Assembly (NCBI RefSeq): GCF_029338515.1
Contig: NZ_CP119988.1
Coordinates: forward strand, 2,418,001-2,482,000
DNA from: Haloglomus litoreum
GTDB taxonomy: Archaea; Halobacteriota; Halobacteria; Halobacteriales; Haloarculaceae
Direction: 5' to 3'
Length of the DNA: 64,000 bases
Positions within the stretch are counted from its first letter, which is position 1; every line of letters starts with the position of its first letter. The notes under the pieces were generated by a model. That model worked only from the letters and a program-made list of their open reading frames with translations, was not told the origin of the DNA and did not search any database. Positions 28,842 to 38,546 of this stretch are shown here, in pieces. The position numbers were made by a program, and so were the translations under genes.

Positions 28842-28851
28842 CGTAAAAGCG
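28842..28851 (-). promoter_or_regulatory. possible TATA box of the rpl7ae operon
   Basis: The minus strand reads CGCTTTTACG here, a T-rich element in otherwise GC-rich sequence. A start site about 25 nt downstream would fall near 28820, just before the pairing strand of the kink-turn leader. This assignment is positional only. Confidence 0.35.
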
Positions 28852-28956
28852 TGTATGAACGCTCCCGGGGGTGACACGCGAGCGCACGGGGCTTGCGCCT
28901 GCCGCCCGACGCCTGCGGCACGAACCGTTATCCGCCTCCCGGGAGAGGGAGCAACC

Positions 28957-29832
28957 ATGCCACCAGCGACCTTCGACATCGGCGGCGCCCTGACGGTGAC
29001 CCGGCTCGGCTTCGGCGCGATGCGCCTCTGCGGCCCCGACATCATCGGCGCGCCCGACGACGAGGCCAACGCCCGACAGGTGCTCCGCGACGCCGTCGAC
29101 GCCGGCGTCGACTTCATCGACACCGCCGACTCCTACGGCCCCGGCACCAGCGAACGGCTCATCGGCGAGACGCTCGCGCTCGACGGCCCCGTCGACGACG
29201 GCCGCGAGCGCGTCGACGCCGGGGACGTGGTGGTCGCGACGAAGGCCGGCCTGCTCCGCAACGCCGGCGGCGAGTGGCTCCGCCACGGGAAGCCCGACTA
29301 CATCCGCAACCAGGTGCTGGCCTCCCGGGACCGCCTCCGGGTCGACACCATCGACCTCTACCAGTACCACGCACCCGACGAGGACACACCCTTCGAGGAC
29401 GCCGTCGCGACGTTCGGCGAACTGAAGGACGAGGGCTTCGTCGAGCACGTCGGCCTCTCGAACGTCTCCGTCGAGCAACTGGAGACCGCCCGCGACCACG
29501 TCGAGGTCGCCACCGTCCAGAACCAGTACAACGTGACGAACCGGGGGAACGAGGACGTCCTGCAGGCCTGCGAGGAGTACGACATCGGCTTCATCCCGTA
29601 CTTCCCGGTCGGCGCGGGCAACCTGAACGCCATCGCCGACACGGTCGACCCCATCTGTGAGGCCCACGACGCGACGCGCTACCAGGTCGCGCTGGCGTGG
29701 CTCCTCCACCACTCCGACGTGACCCTGCCCATCCCGGGGACGAGCGACCGCGACCACCTCGCCGAGAACGTCGCCGCCGCCGACCTCGAACTCACCGAGG
29801 CGGAGGTGGCCGAACTGACCGACGCCGCCTGA
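28957..29832 (+). CDS. aldo/keto reductase
   Basis: A 291-residue AKR-fold NAD(P)H oxidoreductase starting at ATG 28957. The catalytic tetrad is intact: D55 and Y60 in FIDTADSYGPG, K96 in VVATKAGLL and H138 in LYQYHAP. The C-terminal cofactor site shows LPIPGTSDRDHL. The length is slightly short but normal for bacterial/archaeal AKRs. It is divergent from the rpl7ae operon and lies 2 nt before the LarA-like gene, so the two are probably co-transcribed. The substrate, an aldehyde or sugar, is unknown. Confidence 0.93.
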   Translation: MPPATFDIGGALTVTRLGFGAMRLCGPDIIGAPDDEANARQVLRDAVDAGVDFIDTADSYGPGTSERLIGETLALDGPVDDGRERVDAGDVVVATKAGLLRNAGGEWLRHGKPDYIRNQVLASRDRLRVDTIDLYQYHAPDEDTPFEDAVATFGELKDEGFVEHVGLSNVSVEQLETARDHVEVATVQNQYNVTNRGNEDVLQACEEYDIGFIPYFPVGAGNLNAIADTVDPICEAHDATRYQVALAWLLHHSDVTLPIPGTSDRDHLAENVAAADLELTEAEVAELTDAA

Positions 29833-29834
29833 CG

Positions 29835-31064
29835 ATGTACGAACTCCCGCTGGGCGATGGCACCGTACGGTTCGACCTGCCCGACTGCGAGGTGGACGTG
29901 GCCGAACCGCCGGGTGCCGACGTGGTCGACGTGCCCGAAGCCGCCCGCGAGGCCGTCGAGAACCCCCACGGCCCCCGGCTCTCGCAACTGGTCGATGCCG
30001 ACGACCTGGTCTGCATCGTCGTGACGGACGTGACCCGCGCCACACCGGACGACCTGCTGCTGGAGGCGCTGTTCGACGAACTCGGGCGCGCGGGCATCCC
30101 TCCCGCACAGGTCCGCGTCCTCGTCGGGCTCGGGCTCCACCGCCCGATGACCGACGGCGAGCTGGAGGCGGGACTCGGTGAGTACGCCGACCGCGCGGTG
30201 AACCACGACCCGGACGACTGCGTGCAGGTCGGGACGGTGGACGGCACCCCCGTCGAGGTCCACCCCTCGGTCGCACACGCCGACTCGGTCGTCTCGACGG
30301 GGATGGTCGAGCCCCACCAGTACGCGGGCTTCTCCGGTGGCGCCAAGACCGTCGCCATCGGCGCCGGCAGCGAGTCGTTCATCCGGTACACCCACGGGCC
30401 CGAGATGCTGGGGCGCGAGGGGGTCCGGCTCGGACGCATCGAGGACAACCCGTTCCGCGAGGCCGTCGACCGGGCCGGCGACGAGATCGGCCTCGACTTC
30501 TGCCTGAACGTCACGCACGGTCCGTCGGGCATCCTGGGGGCTGCAGCGGGCCAGCCCCGACAGGTCGTCCGGGACCTCGCCGAGACGGCACGCGAGGCGC
30601 TCTCCGTCGCGGTCGACGACGGCTACGACGCCGTGGTGGCCGGGGTCGGCGCGCCGAAGGACGCCAACCTCTACCAGACGACCCGCGCGTTCACCTACGT
30701 CACGCTGGGCGCGAAGAACCCGCTGGCCGGCGGGGACGGGCGCGGTCGCGTCGTGGTCCCGGCGGCACTCTCCGAGGGTGCTGGTGAGGGGACCGGTGAG
30801 CGACGCTTCCACGAGCGGCTTTCGACCGCCGATTCCGCCGACGCGCTCTACGAGTCGATGGCCGAGGGGTACGAACCGGGCGCCCAGCGCGCGTTCGTGG
30901 TCGCGCGGGCGCTCCGCGACCACGACTGCTACGTGACCGACTCGATGGCTCCAGCGGTCGTGGAGGCGTGTCTGATGCACGCCGCGGACTCGGTTCCGGA
31001 CGCCATCGAGCCAGGGAGCCGGGTGCTGGTTGTCCCCGATGCGCTGGATACGCTGCTGGGCTGA
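29835..31064 (+). CDS. LarA-like (nickel-pincer lactate racemase family, DUF2088) protein
   Basis: A 409-residue LarA-family protein starting at ATG 29835, 2 nt after the aldo/keto reductase. Residues equivalent to the LarA active site are present with the right spacing: H102 (GLHRPMTDGEL), H161 and K171 (VEPHQYAGFSGGAKT; the Lys carries the NPN cofactor in LarA), and H187 (YTHGPEML). It may racemise or epimerise a 2-hydroxy acid using a nickel-pincer nucleotide. LarB, LarC and LarE, which build the cofactor, are not in this window and would need to lie elsewhere. The substrate is unknown. Confidence 0.85.
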   Translation: MYELPLGDGTVRFDLPDCEVDVAEPPGADVVDVPEAAREAVENPHGPRLSQLVDADDLVCIVVTDVTRATPDDLLLEALFDELGRAGIPPAQVRVLVGLGLHRPMTDGELEAGLGEYADRAVNHDPDDCVQVGTVDGTPVEVHPSVAHADSVVSTGMVEPHQYAGFSGGAKTVAIGAGSESFIRYTHGPEMLGREGVRLGRIEDNPFREAVDRAGDEIGLDFCLNVTHGPSGILGAAAGQPRQVVRDLAETAREALSVAVDDGYDAVVAGVGAPKDANLYQTTRAFTYVTLGAKNPLAGGDGRGRVVVPAALSEGAGEGTGERRFHERLSTADSADALYESMAEGYEPGAQRAFVVARALRDHDCYVTDSMAPAVVEACLMHAADSVPDAIEPGSRVLVVPDALDTLLG

Positions 31065-31263
31065 GTCTCACGGTCGCGAGAGGCCTGGAGGGCAGGCCAG
31101 CCCGCGGGACCAGTCGGCATCCCGGTGTTCCCCACCGCGCAGGTGCGCACCCCCAGTCCCCCGTAATCGGGCGAGCCCGGAAGCCACGGTGACCTGTCCG
31201 TGGCGCCACGCGGCCCCGGACTCCCATCTCCGCCGAGCTATCGAGTATGCACCGGTAGGGTAT

Positions 31264-31298
31264 GTCCCGGACCCAGGTCAACGAATGGAGTCCGGGAC
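31264..31298. terminator. inverted repeat between convergent genes
   Basis: GTCCCGGAC (31264-31272) and GTCCGGGAC (31290-31298) form a 9-bp inverted repeat with a 17-nt spacer. A third partial copy (GTCCCGGA) follows at 31300. It lies in the 261-bp space between the LarA-like gene and the convergent HTH gene. No T-run follows, so a terminator role is uncertain. The rest of this space holds nothing recognisable. Confidence 0.3.
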
Positions 31299-31325
31299 TG
31301 TCCCGGAGGTCGAAACAACAGGGCG

Positions 31326-32117
31326 TCAGCAGTGCCGGGAGCCGGCGTCCGGCGCGTACTCCGCCAGCGGTACCGAGCCCTCGGCCAGGGATTCGAACCA
31401 GTCGGTCGCCCACTCGCGGAGCTGGTCGTCGGTCGAGTGGAGACACGCGCGGAGGTCCCCCCGCGAGCCGTAGCTCTTCAGGAACACCTCACCGTCGACC
31501 AGTGCCAGCCCGCCCTCGATCGGGCCCTGGACCACGTGGATGGTCACGTTCTCGCTCCGCTTCGCGAGCGCCATCGTCTCCGGATACGCCTCGAGGGCGC
31601 GCTGGGCGATGGACTCGTCGTAGACGAGTTCGATGGCCGTCCCCGCCTCGACGGTCGGTTCGAACGAGTCGATCAGCCGCCGCGTGAGAACCGGCGTGAA
31701 GCCGCGGAAGCAGTCAGCATCGTCGGGGAGCCGCTCGAAGAAGAACGTCTCGGCGGCCTGGGGCTCGGTCGGCGTGGCGACACGCACCTCCCCCTCGAAG
31801 GGGAAGGGGAGTTCGTCGGCGAGCGGGAAGGCGGCGAGGAACTCGCTGAACCGGTCGCCGTGGTCGACTGCCGTCGCGAGGTCCTCGTACCGCTCGTGTA
31901 CCTGACGGCCGGCGGCGGTCAGAGCGTACCGCTCGTCGGGTTTCCGGACCCAGCCGTACTCCTCGAACCCCGAGAGGGCGCGGTGGATGGCGGTCCGTGA
32001 GGCGTCGGTCCGCTCGCGGAGCTCGCAGGGCCGACACGGCGCCTCCGCGAGCGCCCGCAACACGGCGACACGGCCCTCGGACCCGGTCAGGAAGGCGATG
32101 CCCTCACGAGCGTCCAT
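31326..32117 (-). CDS. winged-HTH transcription regulator
   Basis: A 263-residue protein with an N-terminal winged helix (about residues 5-70): FLTGSEGRVAVLRALAEAP, the CELRERTDASRTAIHRALSG recognition helix and a YALTAAGRQVHERY wing. The remaining about 190 residues form the effector-like domain found in haloarchaeal regulators of this type, with a LVYDESIAQRALEAYPE helix and GLALVDGEVFLKSYGSRG strands near the end. It probably controls a small regulon. The ligand is unknown. It is convergent with the LarA-like gene. Confidence 0.88.
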   Translation of the reverse strand: MDAREGIAFLTGSEGRVAVLRALAEAPCRPCELRERTDASRTAIHRALSGFEEYGWVRKPDERYALTAAGRQVHERYEDLATAVDHGDRFSEFLAAFPLADELPFPFEGEVRVATPTEPQAAETFFFERLPDDADCFRGFTPVLTRRLIDSFEPTVEAGTAIELVYDESIAQRALEAYPETMALAKRSENVTIHVVQGPIEGGLALVDGEVFLKSYGSRGDLRACLHSTDDQLREWATDWFESLAEGSVPLAEYAPDAGSRHC

Positions 32118-32171
32118 GTCAGGTGCTCCCGAGGGGGTACGGAAAACGGTTCTGGCTAGCTGCCTGATCGT

Positions 32172-33245
32172 TCAGGTCGACCCACCGTCACCCCGCCGAG
32201 CCGCCTCGAGCCAGTCGTCGAAGGCGGCGGCACGCTGGGCTCGGTCCGGGCGCGTCGCGACCCGGCCGTGGACCTGTTCGAGGAGCCCCAGCTCGGCGAG
32301 GAGGCTCCGGGTCTCATCGCTGGACCGGTCGAGACTCCGCGCGACTGCCCGCAGACTCCCCCCCTCGACCACGGCCGCCCGGAGGTCCTCGACCGTCACG
32401 TCCGCCGGGAGCGGTTCGGCCGCCGGGTCGGATGGCGCGGTGTCCGTCTCCGGGTCCGCGGATCCCCCTGCGGGACCACCCGGAGCCTCCGCCCCTCGAC
32501 TGGCGGCGGCCCCGGACCCGTCGGCTATCGTCTGTTCGTCGGCCGCGGCCTCCCCGGAGTCCGGTACGCCGTCCCCAGCCCCACCACCAGCGGCACCCGT
32601 CGGCTCGGCGGCATCGCTGGCTGCCTCCGATTCGTCCTCGTCGGCGGTCCCGCCGTCACCGCTATCGGGGTCGTGGATGCCGACCTTCATCATGTTGCGC
32701 CGGACGGTCTGGGCCGTCACGTCTACCCCGAGCGCCTCGGTCATCGAGGCGAACGAGTCGTACGCCTCGTAGGCCGCCCGGAGGGCCGGCTCGTGCTGGT
32801 AGAGGGGTTCCTCCGGTCGCTCGTGGGCGGCAAGCCGGTGGACGGTCAGTGCGGCCGCCGAATCGAAGCCGGCCGAGCATCCGGATTCGGCACAGGGGAA
32901 CTCCGCGTCGGCGGTGCCCCCGGTGGCGTCCCCTGCGGCACTTCCACCGGCCTCATCGGGCTGGGCTGTCCCCGATCCCGGCGCCGTTCCCGGCGAGGAT
33001 GGGGACGACTCCGCCGTCGACGCCGCCTGCGGCTCGCTGTCCGCACCGAGGTCCTCGGGCGGATGTGACTCGCCGAAGCGAACCTCCGGTGCGTCCGCGT
33101 CCGCCGGAACCGCGATCCGCAGATCGACCACCAGTGGCTCCGCGTCGGCTGTCTCGTCCGGTGTCACCGCGGCGACCTCGATCCCCTGCGACTCGAGCTC
33201 CGACAGAACCGTCCCAAGGCGGCGGTATGCATCGGCGATTGTCAT
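32172..33245 (-). CDS. C2H2 zinc-finger protein with disordered linkers and C-terminal HTH-like segment
   Basis: A 357-residue protein starting at ATG 33245. It has a short N-terminal domain (MTIADAYRRLGTVLSELES), an acidic Ser/Ala/Gly linker and one C2H2 finger with C118, C123, H136 and H141. A helical YEAYDSFASMTEALGVDVTAQTVRRNMM segment that looks like an HTH follows. After a second long disordered acidic region comes a C-terminal HTH-like VTVEDLRAAVVEGGSLRAVARSL. Two DNA-binding-like modules around a finger suggest a transcription factor or nucleoid protein. The family is not recognised. Confidence 0.75.
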   Translation of the reverse strand: MTIADAYRRLGTVLSELESQGIEVAAVTPDETADAEPLVVDLRIAVPADADAPEVRFGESHPPEDLGADSEPQAASTAESSPSSPGTAPGSGTAQPDEAGGSAAGDATGGTADAEFPCAESGCSAGFDSAAALTVHRLAAHERPEEPLYQHEPALRAAYEAYDSFASMTEALGVDVTAQTVRRNMMKVGIHDPDSGDGGTADEDESEAASDAAEPTGAAGGGAGDGVPDSGEAAADEQTIADGSGAAASRGAEAPGGPAGGSADPETDTAPSDPAAEPLPADVTVEDLRAAVVEGGSLRAVARSLDRSSDETRSLLAELGLLEQVHGRVATRPDRAQRAAAFDDWLEAARRGDGGST

Positions 33246-33360
33246 GTGTCCCCCTACTGCGAGAGGGAGGTGTTCGCGCTGATAAGGTTTCTGGCCACCG
33301 CAATCGATATCGGGGGAGTACGCCGCCCCGGGCGTAAACAGCGTGCCCATGTGCGGCAGG

Positions 33361-36204
33361 TCAGTCGTCGCTCTCGACGAGTGCGCCGTCTTCCTCCCCG
33401 GCGTCGGAGTCGTCGATGGCGTCCAGCACCCGCCGGTGGAACTCCTGGAGGACCGCCGACTCGTCCTCCGCGAGGACCACGTCGCTGGCCATCAGGGTCG
33501 CGAGGCCGAACGCGCGTGGGGTCGGCGTCTCGACCGTGTGGCGGGCCACCTCGATATCGCCCGACTGGATGTCACGGAGGACGTCCTCGATACCGACCAG
33601 GTTGAGCTTGTCCTCCAGGATCTCGCGGTAGGTCTCCTCGATGACCGCGAACTCGTCGAGGTCCTGTGCGAACGACAGCAGCATCTCGCTGGAGACCTGT
33701 TGCTCGGCCGCCGACTTCTCGTACCCCTTGTACCGCTTGAGGATCATCAGCGAGCGGGTCGCGTTGATGCGGAAGTAGCGCTTGAGGAGGTCGGTCCCGT
33801 CGAGCGCCGCGCGGAGGTCCGCACGGGCCTCGCCCGGTTCGATGGACTCGAGCACGCCCGTCACGTCGACCTTCCGGTTGAGCGGCATCGAGAGCGTGAA
33901 CCCGTGGTCGGCGACGGCGACCTGCACGTTGGCGTTGGCCGCCTGCGCACAGCGGTAGGCCAGCAGCCGGGAGAAGCCGTCGTTGAACCGGCGCCCGTAG
34001 TTCGAGTGGATGTAGTAGTGGCGCTCGTACTCGTCGTGGTCCAGTTCCTCCTCGACGACGAGCCGCCCGTCGGTGGCGACGCTGTCTGCCCCCGCGTAGC
34101 GGACCTGTTCGTCGAACATCCGGGTCACCGCGCGCACCGAGTGCTCGTCGAGCGGGAACTCCCGGAGCCAGGTCCGGACCGCTGGCGGGCCGCCCTCGCC
34201 GAGTCGTTCGAGCAGGTCGCGCTGGAACGACAGGATCTCCCGCCCGAGGTCGTACGAGAGCGGGAGCCGCTCGGAGAACCACGACGGCACCGTGGGGCGG
34301 GCACTGGTGGGGTCGACGTACACCTTCGACCCACGGCGGTAGCGGTACTCGTAGTTCGACCCGCCGAGGACGAACACGTCGCCGGATTCGAGCGTGTCGA
34401 GGTAGGACTCGTCGAGTTGCCCCACCCACTCGTCGCCGCCGCGGACGAACACGTCGCAGGTGAACGAGTCCGGGATGGTCCCGATGTTGGTCATGTAGAT
34501 GACCCGGGCCATCCGGCCGCGCTTCCCCACCAGCGGTGTCCCGGGTGCGTACGCCTCGTAGTGATGCTCGCCGCCCGGCGCGTCGTTGGTGTCGCGCCAC
34601 ACCTTCGCGTAGACGTTCTTCTCCTCCAGTCCCTCGTAGTCCGCCGTGAGGTAGCGGAACAGCTGCTCGAACGCCTCGTCCGAGACGTTCCGGTACGGGT
34701 ACGCGCTCGTCAGTATCTCGCGGACCTCCGCCTCCGGGCGGGGTCCGTTGATGGCCATCCCGTACACCTGCTGGGCAGCCACGTCCTGGGCGTTCTCCGG
34801 GACGAACACCCTGTCCACGAACCCCTCCTCGGCCTTCTTGAGCATCACCGCACACTCGACGAGCTCGTCGCGGTCGAGCGCCACGACCCGGCCCGTGACG
34901 GTCTGGCCGAGCTGGTGGCCCGCGCGGCCGACGCGCTGGAGGAGCGAGGCGACCGATTTGGGCGACCCGACCTGCACCACCAGGTCGATGTGGGGCATGT
35001 CGATGCCGAGTTCGAGCGAGGTGCTCGTCGTCACGACCTCGACGTCGCCGGACTTGAGCAGCCCCTCGACGCGCTCGCGCTCCTCCTTCGAGAGCGAGCC
35101 GTGGTGACAGCCGGAGTTGGTCTCGTCGTAGCCGTCGTAGTTCTCGCGGAGGGTGTGGAGGACGCGCTCGGCGCCCGACCGCGTGTTCGTGAAGACGAGC
35201 GTGTTCGTCGCGCCCTGGATCCACTCGTGGAGCCGGTCGTAGAACCGCTCGTTGACGACCGACGGGTGCGTGTCGATGAGGTCGTCCGTGGGGCAGTGCA
35301 ACTCGATGTCGAAGTCCCGGACGAACCGCGCGTCGACGATCTCGTAGTCGCGGAACTCGGGCTCGCGGCCCTCCGCTCCGTCTCCGTCCCTGTCACCCGC
35401 CGCGTCGGGGTCGCCGGGCGTCTCGCACCCCACCAGGAACTCCGCCATCTTCGAGAGCGGCTCGACCGTCGCCGAGCAGCCGATGCGGGTCGGTGACTGC
35501 TCGGCCATCGCCTCCAGTCGCTCCAGCGAGACGGCCATGTGGGTCCCGCGCTTGTTGTCGGCCAGCGAGTGGATCTCGTCGACGATGACGTACTCGACGG
35601 TCTCCAGTTTCCGCTTGAACTTCGGCGAGTTCAGCAGGATGGCCAGGGTCTCCGGCGTCGTGTTGAGGATGTGCGGCGTCGTCGAAAGCATCGCCTGCCG
35701 GTCGCTGTCGCTCGTGTCACCGTGCCGGATGGCGTGGCGGACCTCGGCGTCGTGGCCGTTCGCCGCGAGCTTCTCGGAGATGGCGTCGATGGGCTCGGCG
35801 AGGTTCCGGTGGATGTCGTTGGCGAGCGATTTCAGCGGCGAGATGTAGAGGCAGTAGACGCTGTTGTCGAGGTCGTCGGCCTTCGCGCGGCGGAAGAGGT
35901 CGTTGTAGATGGCGGCGAAGCTGGCCATCGTCTTCCCGCTCCCGGTCGGGGCACAGACCAGCGCGTTCTCGCCCTCGTCGACGAGAGGGATGGCCCCCTT
36001 CTGCGGCGGCGTGAAGAACCCGCCGTTGCCGGGGACGTACTCGCCGAAGGTCTCGACCCACCACTCCCGGACCTCCGGCTCCAGCCGCGCCAGCGTGTCC
36101 GCGTCGTCGATGTCGACGGTCGCCGGGTCGAACGGGAGGTCGTCGTGACACGCGCGCAGCAGCTCGCGACCCGCGGCCGTCAGCTCGTCGCCGTGGCTCC
36201 CCAT
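33361..36204 (-). CDS. lhr: Lhr-type superfamily 2 DNA/RNA helicase
   Basis: A 947-residue helicase starting at ATG 36204; the ORF is open upstream, but those codons overlap another gene. It has the Lhr core. The Q-like FFTPPQKGAIP is followed by Walker A in CAPTGSGKT, motif Ia ISPLKSLANDI, the DEIH box (YVIVDEIHSLADNKRG), SAT-like GCSATVEP, motif IV/V FTNTRSGAERVL and TSLELGIDMPHIDLVVQ, and the GRAGHQ motif VI. The long C-terminal region (Lhr-core winged helix and beta barrel) is complete. Such helicases act in DNA repair or RNA metabolism. The N-terminus lacks extra domains. Confidence 0.93.
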   Translation of the reverse strand: MGSHGDELTAAGRELLRACHDDLPFDPATVDIDDADTLARLEPEVREWWVETFGEYVPGNGGFFTPPQKGAIPLVDEGENALVCAPTGSGKTMASFAAIYNDLFRRAKADDLDNSVYCLYISPLKSLANDIHRNLAEPIDAISEKLAANGHDAEVRHAIRHGDTSDSDRQAMLSTTPHILNTTPETLAILLNSPKFKRKLETVEYVIVDEIHSLADNKRGTHMAVSLERLEAMAEQSPTRIGCSATVEPLSKMAEFLVGCETPGDPDAAGDRDGDGAEGREPEFRDYEIVDARFVRDFDIELHCPTDDLIDTHPSVVNERFYDRLHEWIQGATNTLVFTNTRSGAERVLHTLRENYDGYDETNSGCHHGSLSKEERERVEGLLKSGDVEVVTTSTSLELGIDMPHIDLVVQVGSPKSVASLLQRVGRAGHQLGQTVTGRVVALDRDELVECAVMLKKAEEGFVDRVFVPENAQDVAAQQVYGMAINGPRPEAEVREILTSAYPYRNVSDEAFEQLFRYLTADYEGLEEKNVYAKVWRDTNDAPGGEHHYEAYAPGTPLVGKRGRMARVIYMTNIGTIPDSFTCDVFVRGGDEWVGQLDESYLDTLESGDVFVLGGSNYEYRYRRGSKVYVDPTSARPTVPSWFSERLPLSYDLGREILSFQRDLLERLGEGGPPAVRTWLREFPLDEHSVRAVTRMFDEQVRYAGADSVATDGRLVVEEELDHDEYERHYYIHSNYGRRFNDGFSRLLAYRCAQAANANVQVAVADHGFTLSMPLNRKVDVTGVLESIEPGEARADLRAALDGTDLLKRYFRINATRSLMILKRYKGYEKSAAEQQVSSEMLLSFAQDLDEFAVIEETYREILEDKLNLVGIEDVLRDIQSGDIEVARHTVETPTPRAFGLATLMASDVVLAEDESAVLQEFHRRVLDAIDDSDAGEEDGALVESDD

Positions 36205-36343
36205 CCGTGACTCGACCGAGGGCCGGCAGGATGTTAAGCGGTCGCCTACCGGGGCGGAACTGGTCCCTCCCGGGCGAGGGACACTCCCGGTGGCCCGGCT
36301 GTTCGGGGCCGGATTCAAGAGCCTCCGCCGTGGGACACCCGGC

Positions 36344-37552
36344 ATGACCCACGCCGAACGGGCCTCGCGCTGGGCGCGCCGGTTCGTCCTCGCCGGCGCC
36401 GCCTGGCTGGTCGTCTGGCAGGTCGCGGAGCTGGCCGGGACCACCCGCCGGGCGGCCGTCACGCTCGGGCTGCTGGGATTCGTGCTCCACACCGTCTTCG
36501 GGAAGGCGTACGCGCTGGTGCCGCCGTACTTCGACCGCGACCTCGCGACGACGCGGCTCATGCCGGTCCACCTCGCCTGCTCGCTGGGTGGCACGCTACT
36601 CCTCGGGGCTGCGGCGTCCGGGGTGGGCCGTGCGCTCCTCCCGAGTGCCACCGCCGACCTGCTGGCGCTCGCGGGGGCCGTCCTCTGGACCGCCGGGGTG
36701 GCGCTCTTCCTCGGGACGCTGGGCTGGACCGTCCGCGGGAACCTCCTCGGCGGCGAGACCGGGACCGGCGACGCGAACGCCGAGCGTCGCCCCGTCGACC
36801 GGGCGGCGAACCTCGCGATACCCGTGGCGCTGGCCTACCTGGCCGTGGGCTCGTACGCGCTGCTGGCCGGGCACACGCCCCTTCCGACCCTGCTGGACGG
36901 CTACCCACCGCGCGCCTCGCACCTGCTCGGTGCGGGGTTCGCGACGCTCACGCTGTTCGCCGTCGGGTTCCGGCTCCTCCCGCGCTTCCTCGTCGCCCAT
37001 CCGCCGCGCGCGCTCGTCGCGGTCGTCCTGCCCGCCGGCGCGCTCGGGCCCGCGCTGCTCGCCGTCGGGCTTCCGGCTGGGCCCGTCTTCCGGCTGGGAG
37101 CCACCGCCGAGGCCGTCGCCGTCGTCGGGTTCGCGGTCGCCTTCGCCGTGACACTCGTGCGGTCGGACCGGCATCGGGTCGGACTCGACGCCGTCCTCGG
37201 GAGCGTGGCGCTCGGCTCGGTGGCCGCGTTCCTCGGCCTCACCTTCGCGGTCCAGCCGCCGACGGCCGACCTCGTGACGGCCCACCGGCGGCTGAACCTG
37301 CTCGGCTTCCTCGGCCTCGCGATCATCGGAGCGAGCTACCAGTTCTATCCTCCCTCGGTCGGGAGCTTCCGGGGGGCGAACGACAGGACCGCCGTGGCCG
37401 TCGTCGTCCTCGTCGCGGGCGGCCTCCTCGTCGAGACGGCCGGGCTGCTCGGTGGGCGGTCCCTCGTGACGGGCGGGCGACTCGCCGCGACGGTCGGTGC
37501 CGCCGTCCATCTCGGATTGCTGGTCGCCCTGTTCCGGGACCGCTTCGGCTGA
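36344..37552 (+). CDS. polytopic membrane protein with oxidase-subunit-I-like histidine motif
   Basis: A 402-residue protein (start ATG 36344 preferred to 36290) with about 12 predicted helices. Histidines sit in several of them (LHTVFGKAY, MPVHLACS, SHLLGAGF). A late segment, AHRRLNLLGFLGLAIIGASYQFYPP, resembles the heme-binding helix of cbb3/NnrS-like membrane proteins. It may be a heme-containing or NnrS-related membrane protein, but the ligand set is not fully conserved. No operon partner is adjacent. It is divergent from the Lhr helicase. Confidence 0.7.
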   Translation: MTHAERASRWARRFVLAGAAWLVVWQVAELAGTTRRAAVTLGLLGFVLHTVFGKAYALVPPYFDRDLATTRLMPVHLACSLGGTLLLGAAASGVGRALLPSATADLLALAGAVLWTAGVALFLGTLGWTVRGNLLGGETGTGDANAERRPVDRAANLAIPVALAYLAVGSYALLAGHTPLPTLLDGYPPRASHLLGAGFATLTLFAVGFRLLPRFLVAHPPRALVAVVLPAGALGPALLAVGLPAGPVFRLGATAEAVAVVGFAVAFAVTLVRSDRHRVGLDAVLGSVALGSVAAFLGLTFAVQPPTADLVTAHRRLNLLGFLGLAIIGASYQFYPPSVGSFRGANDRTAVAVVVLVAGGLLVETAGLLGGRSLVTGGRLAATVGAAVHLGLLVALFRDRFG

Positions 37553-37607
37553 GGGTGGCGCCGGTCGCTCCGAAACCCACTAACCCGCCCGCCGCGCAGG
37601 CCCGCCA

Positions 37608-38542
<935 letters not shown>

Positions 38543-38546
<4 letters not shown>

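Noticed and set aside
31065-31325. Possible tRNA or small gene in the spacer after the LarA-like gene
   Set aside because: No cloverleaf or coding pattern is visible, only an inverted repeat.
33343-35496. 717-codon plus-strand open frame antisense to the helicase
   Set aside because: The Lhr motifs on the minus strand are complete. The plus-strand product has no motif and the composition of a shadow frame.
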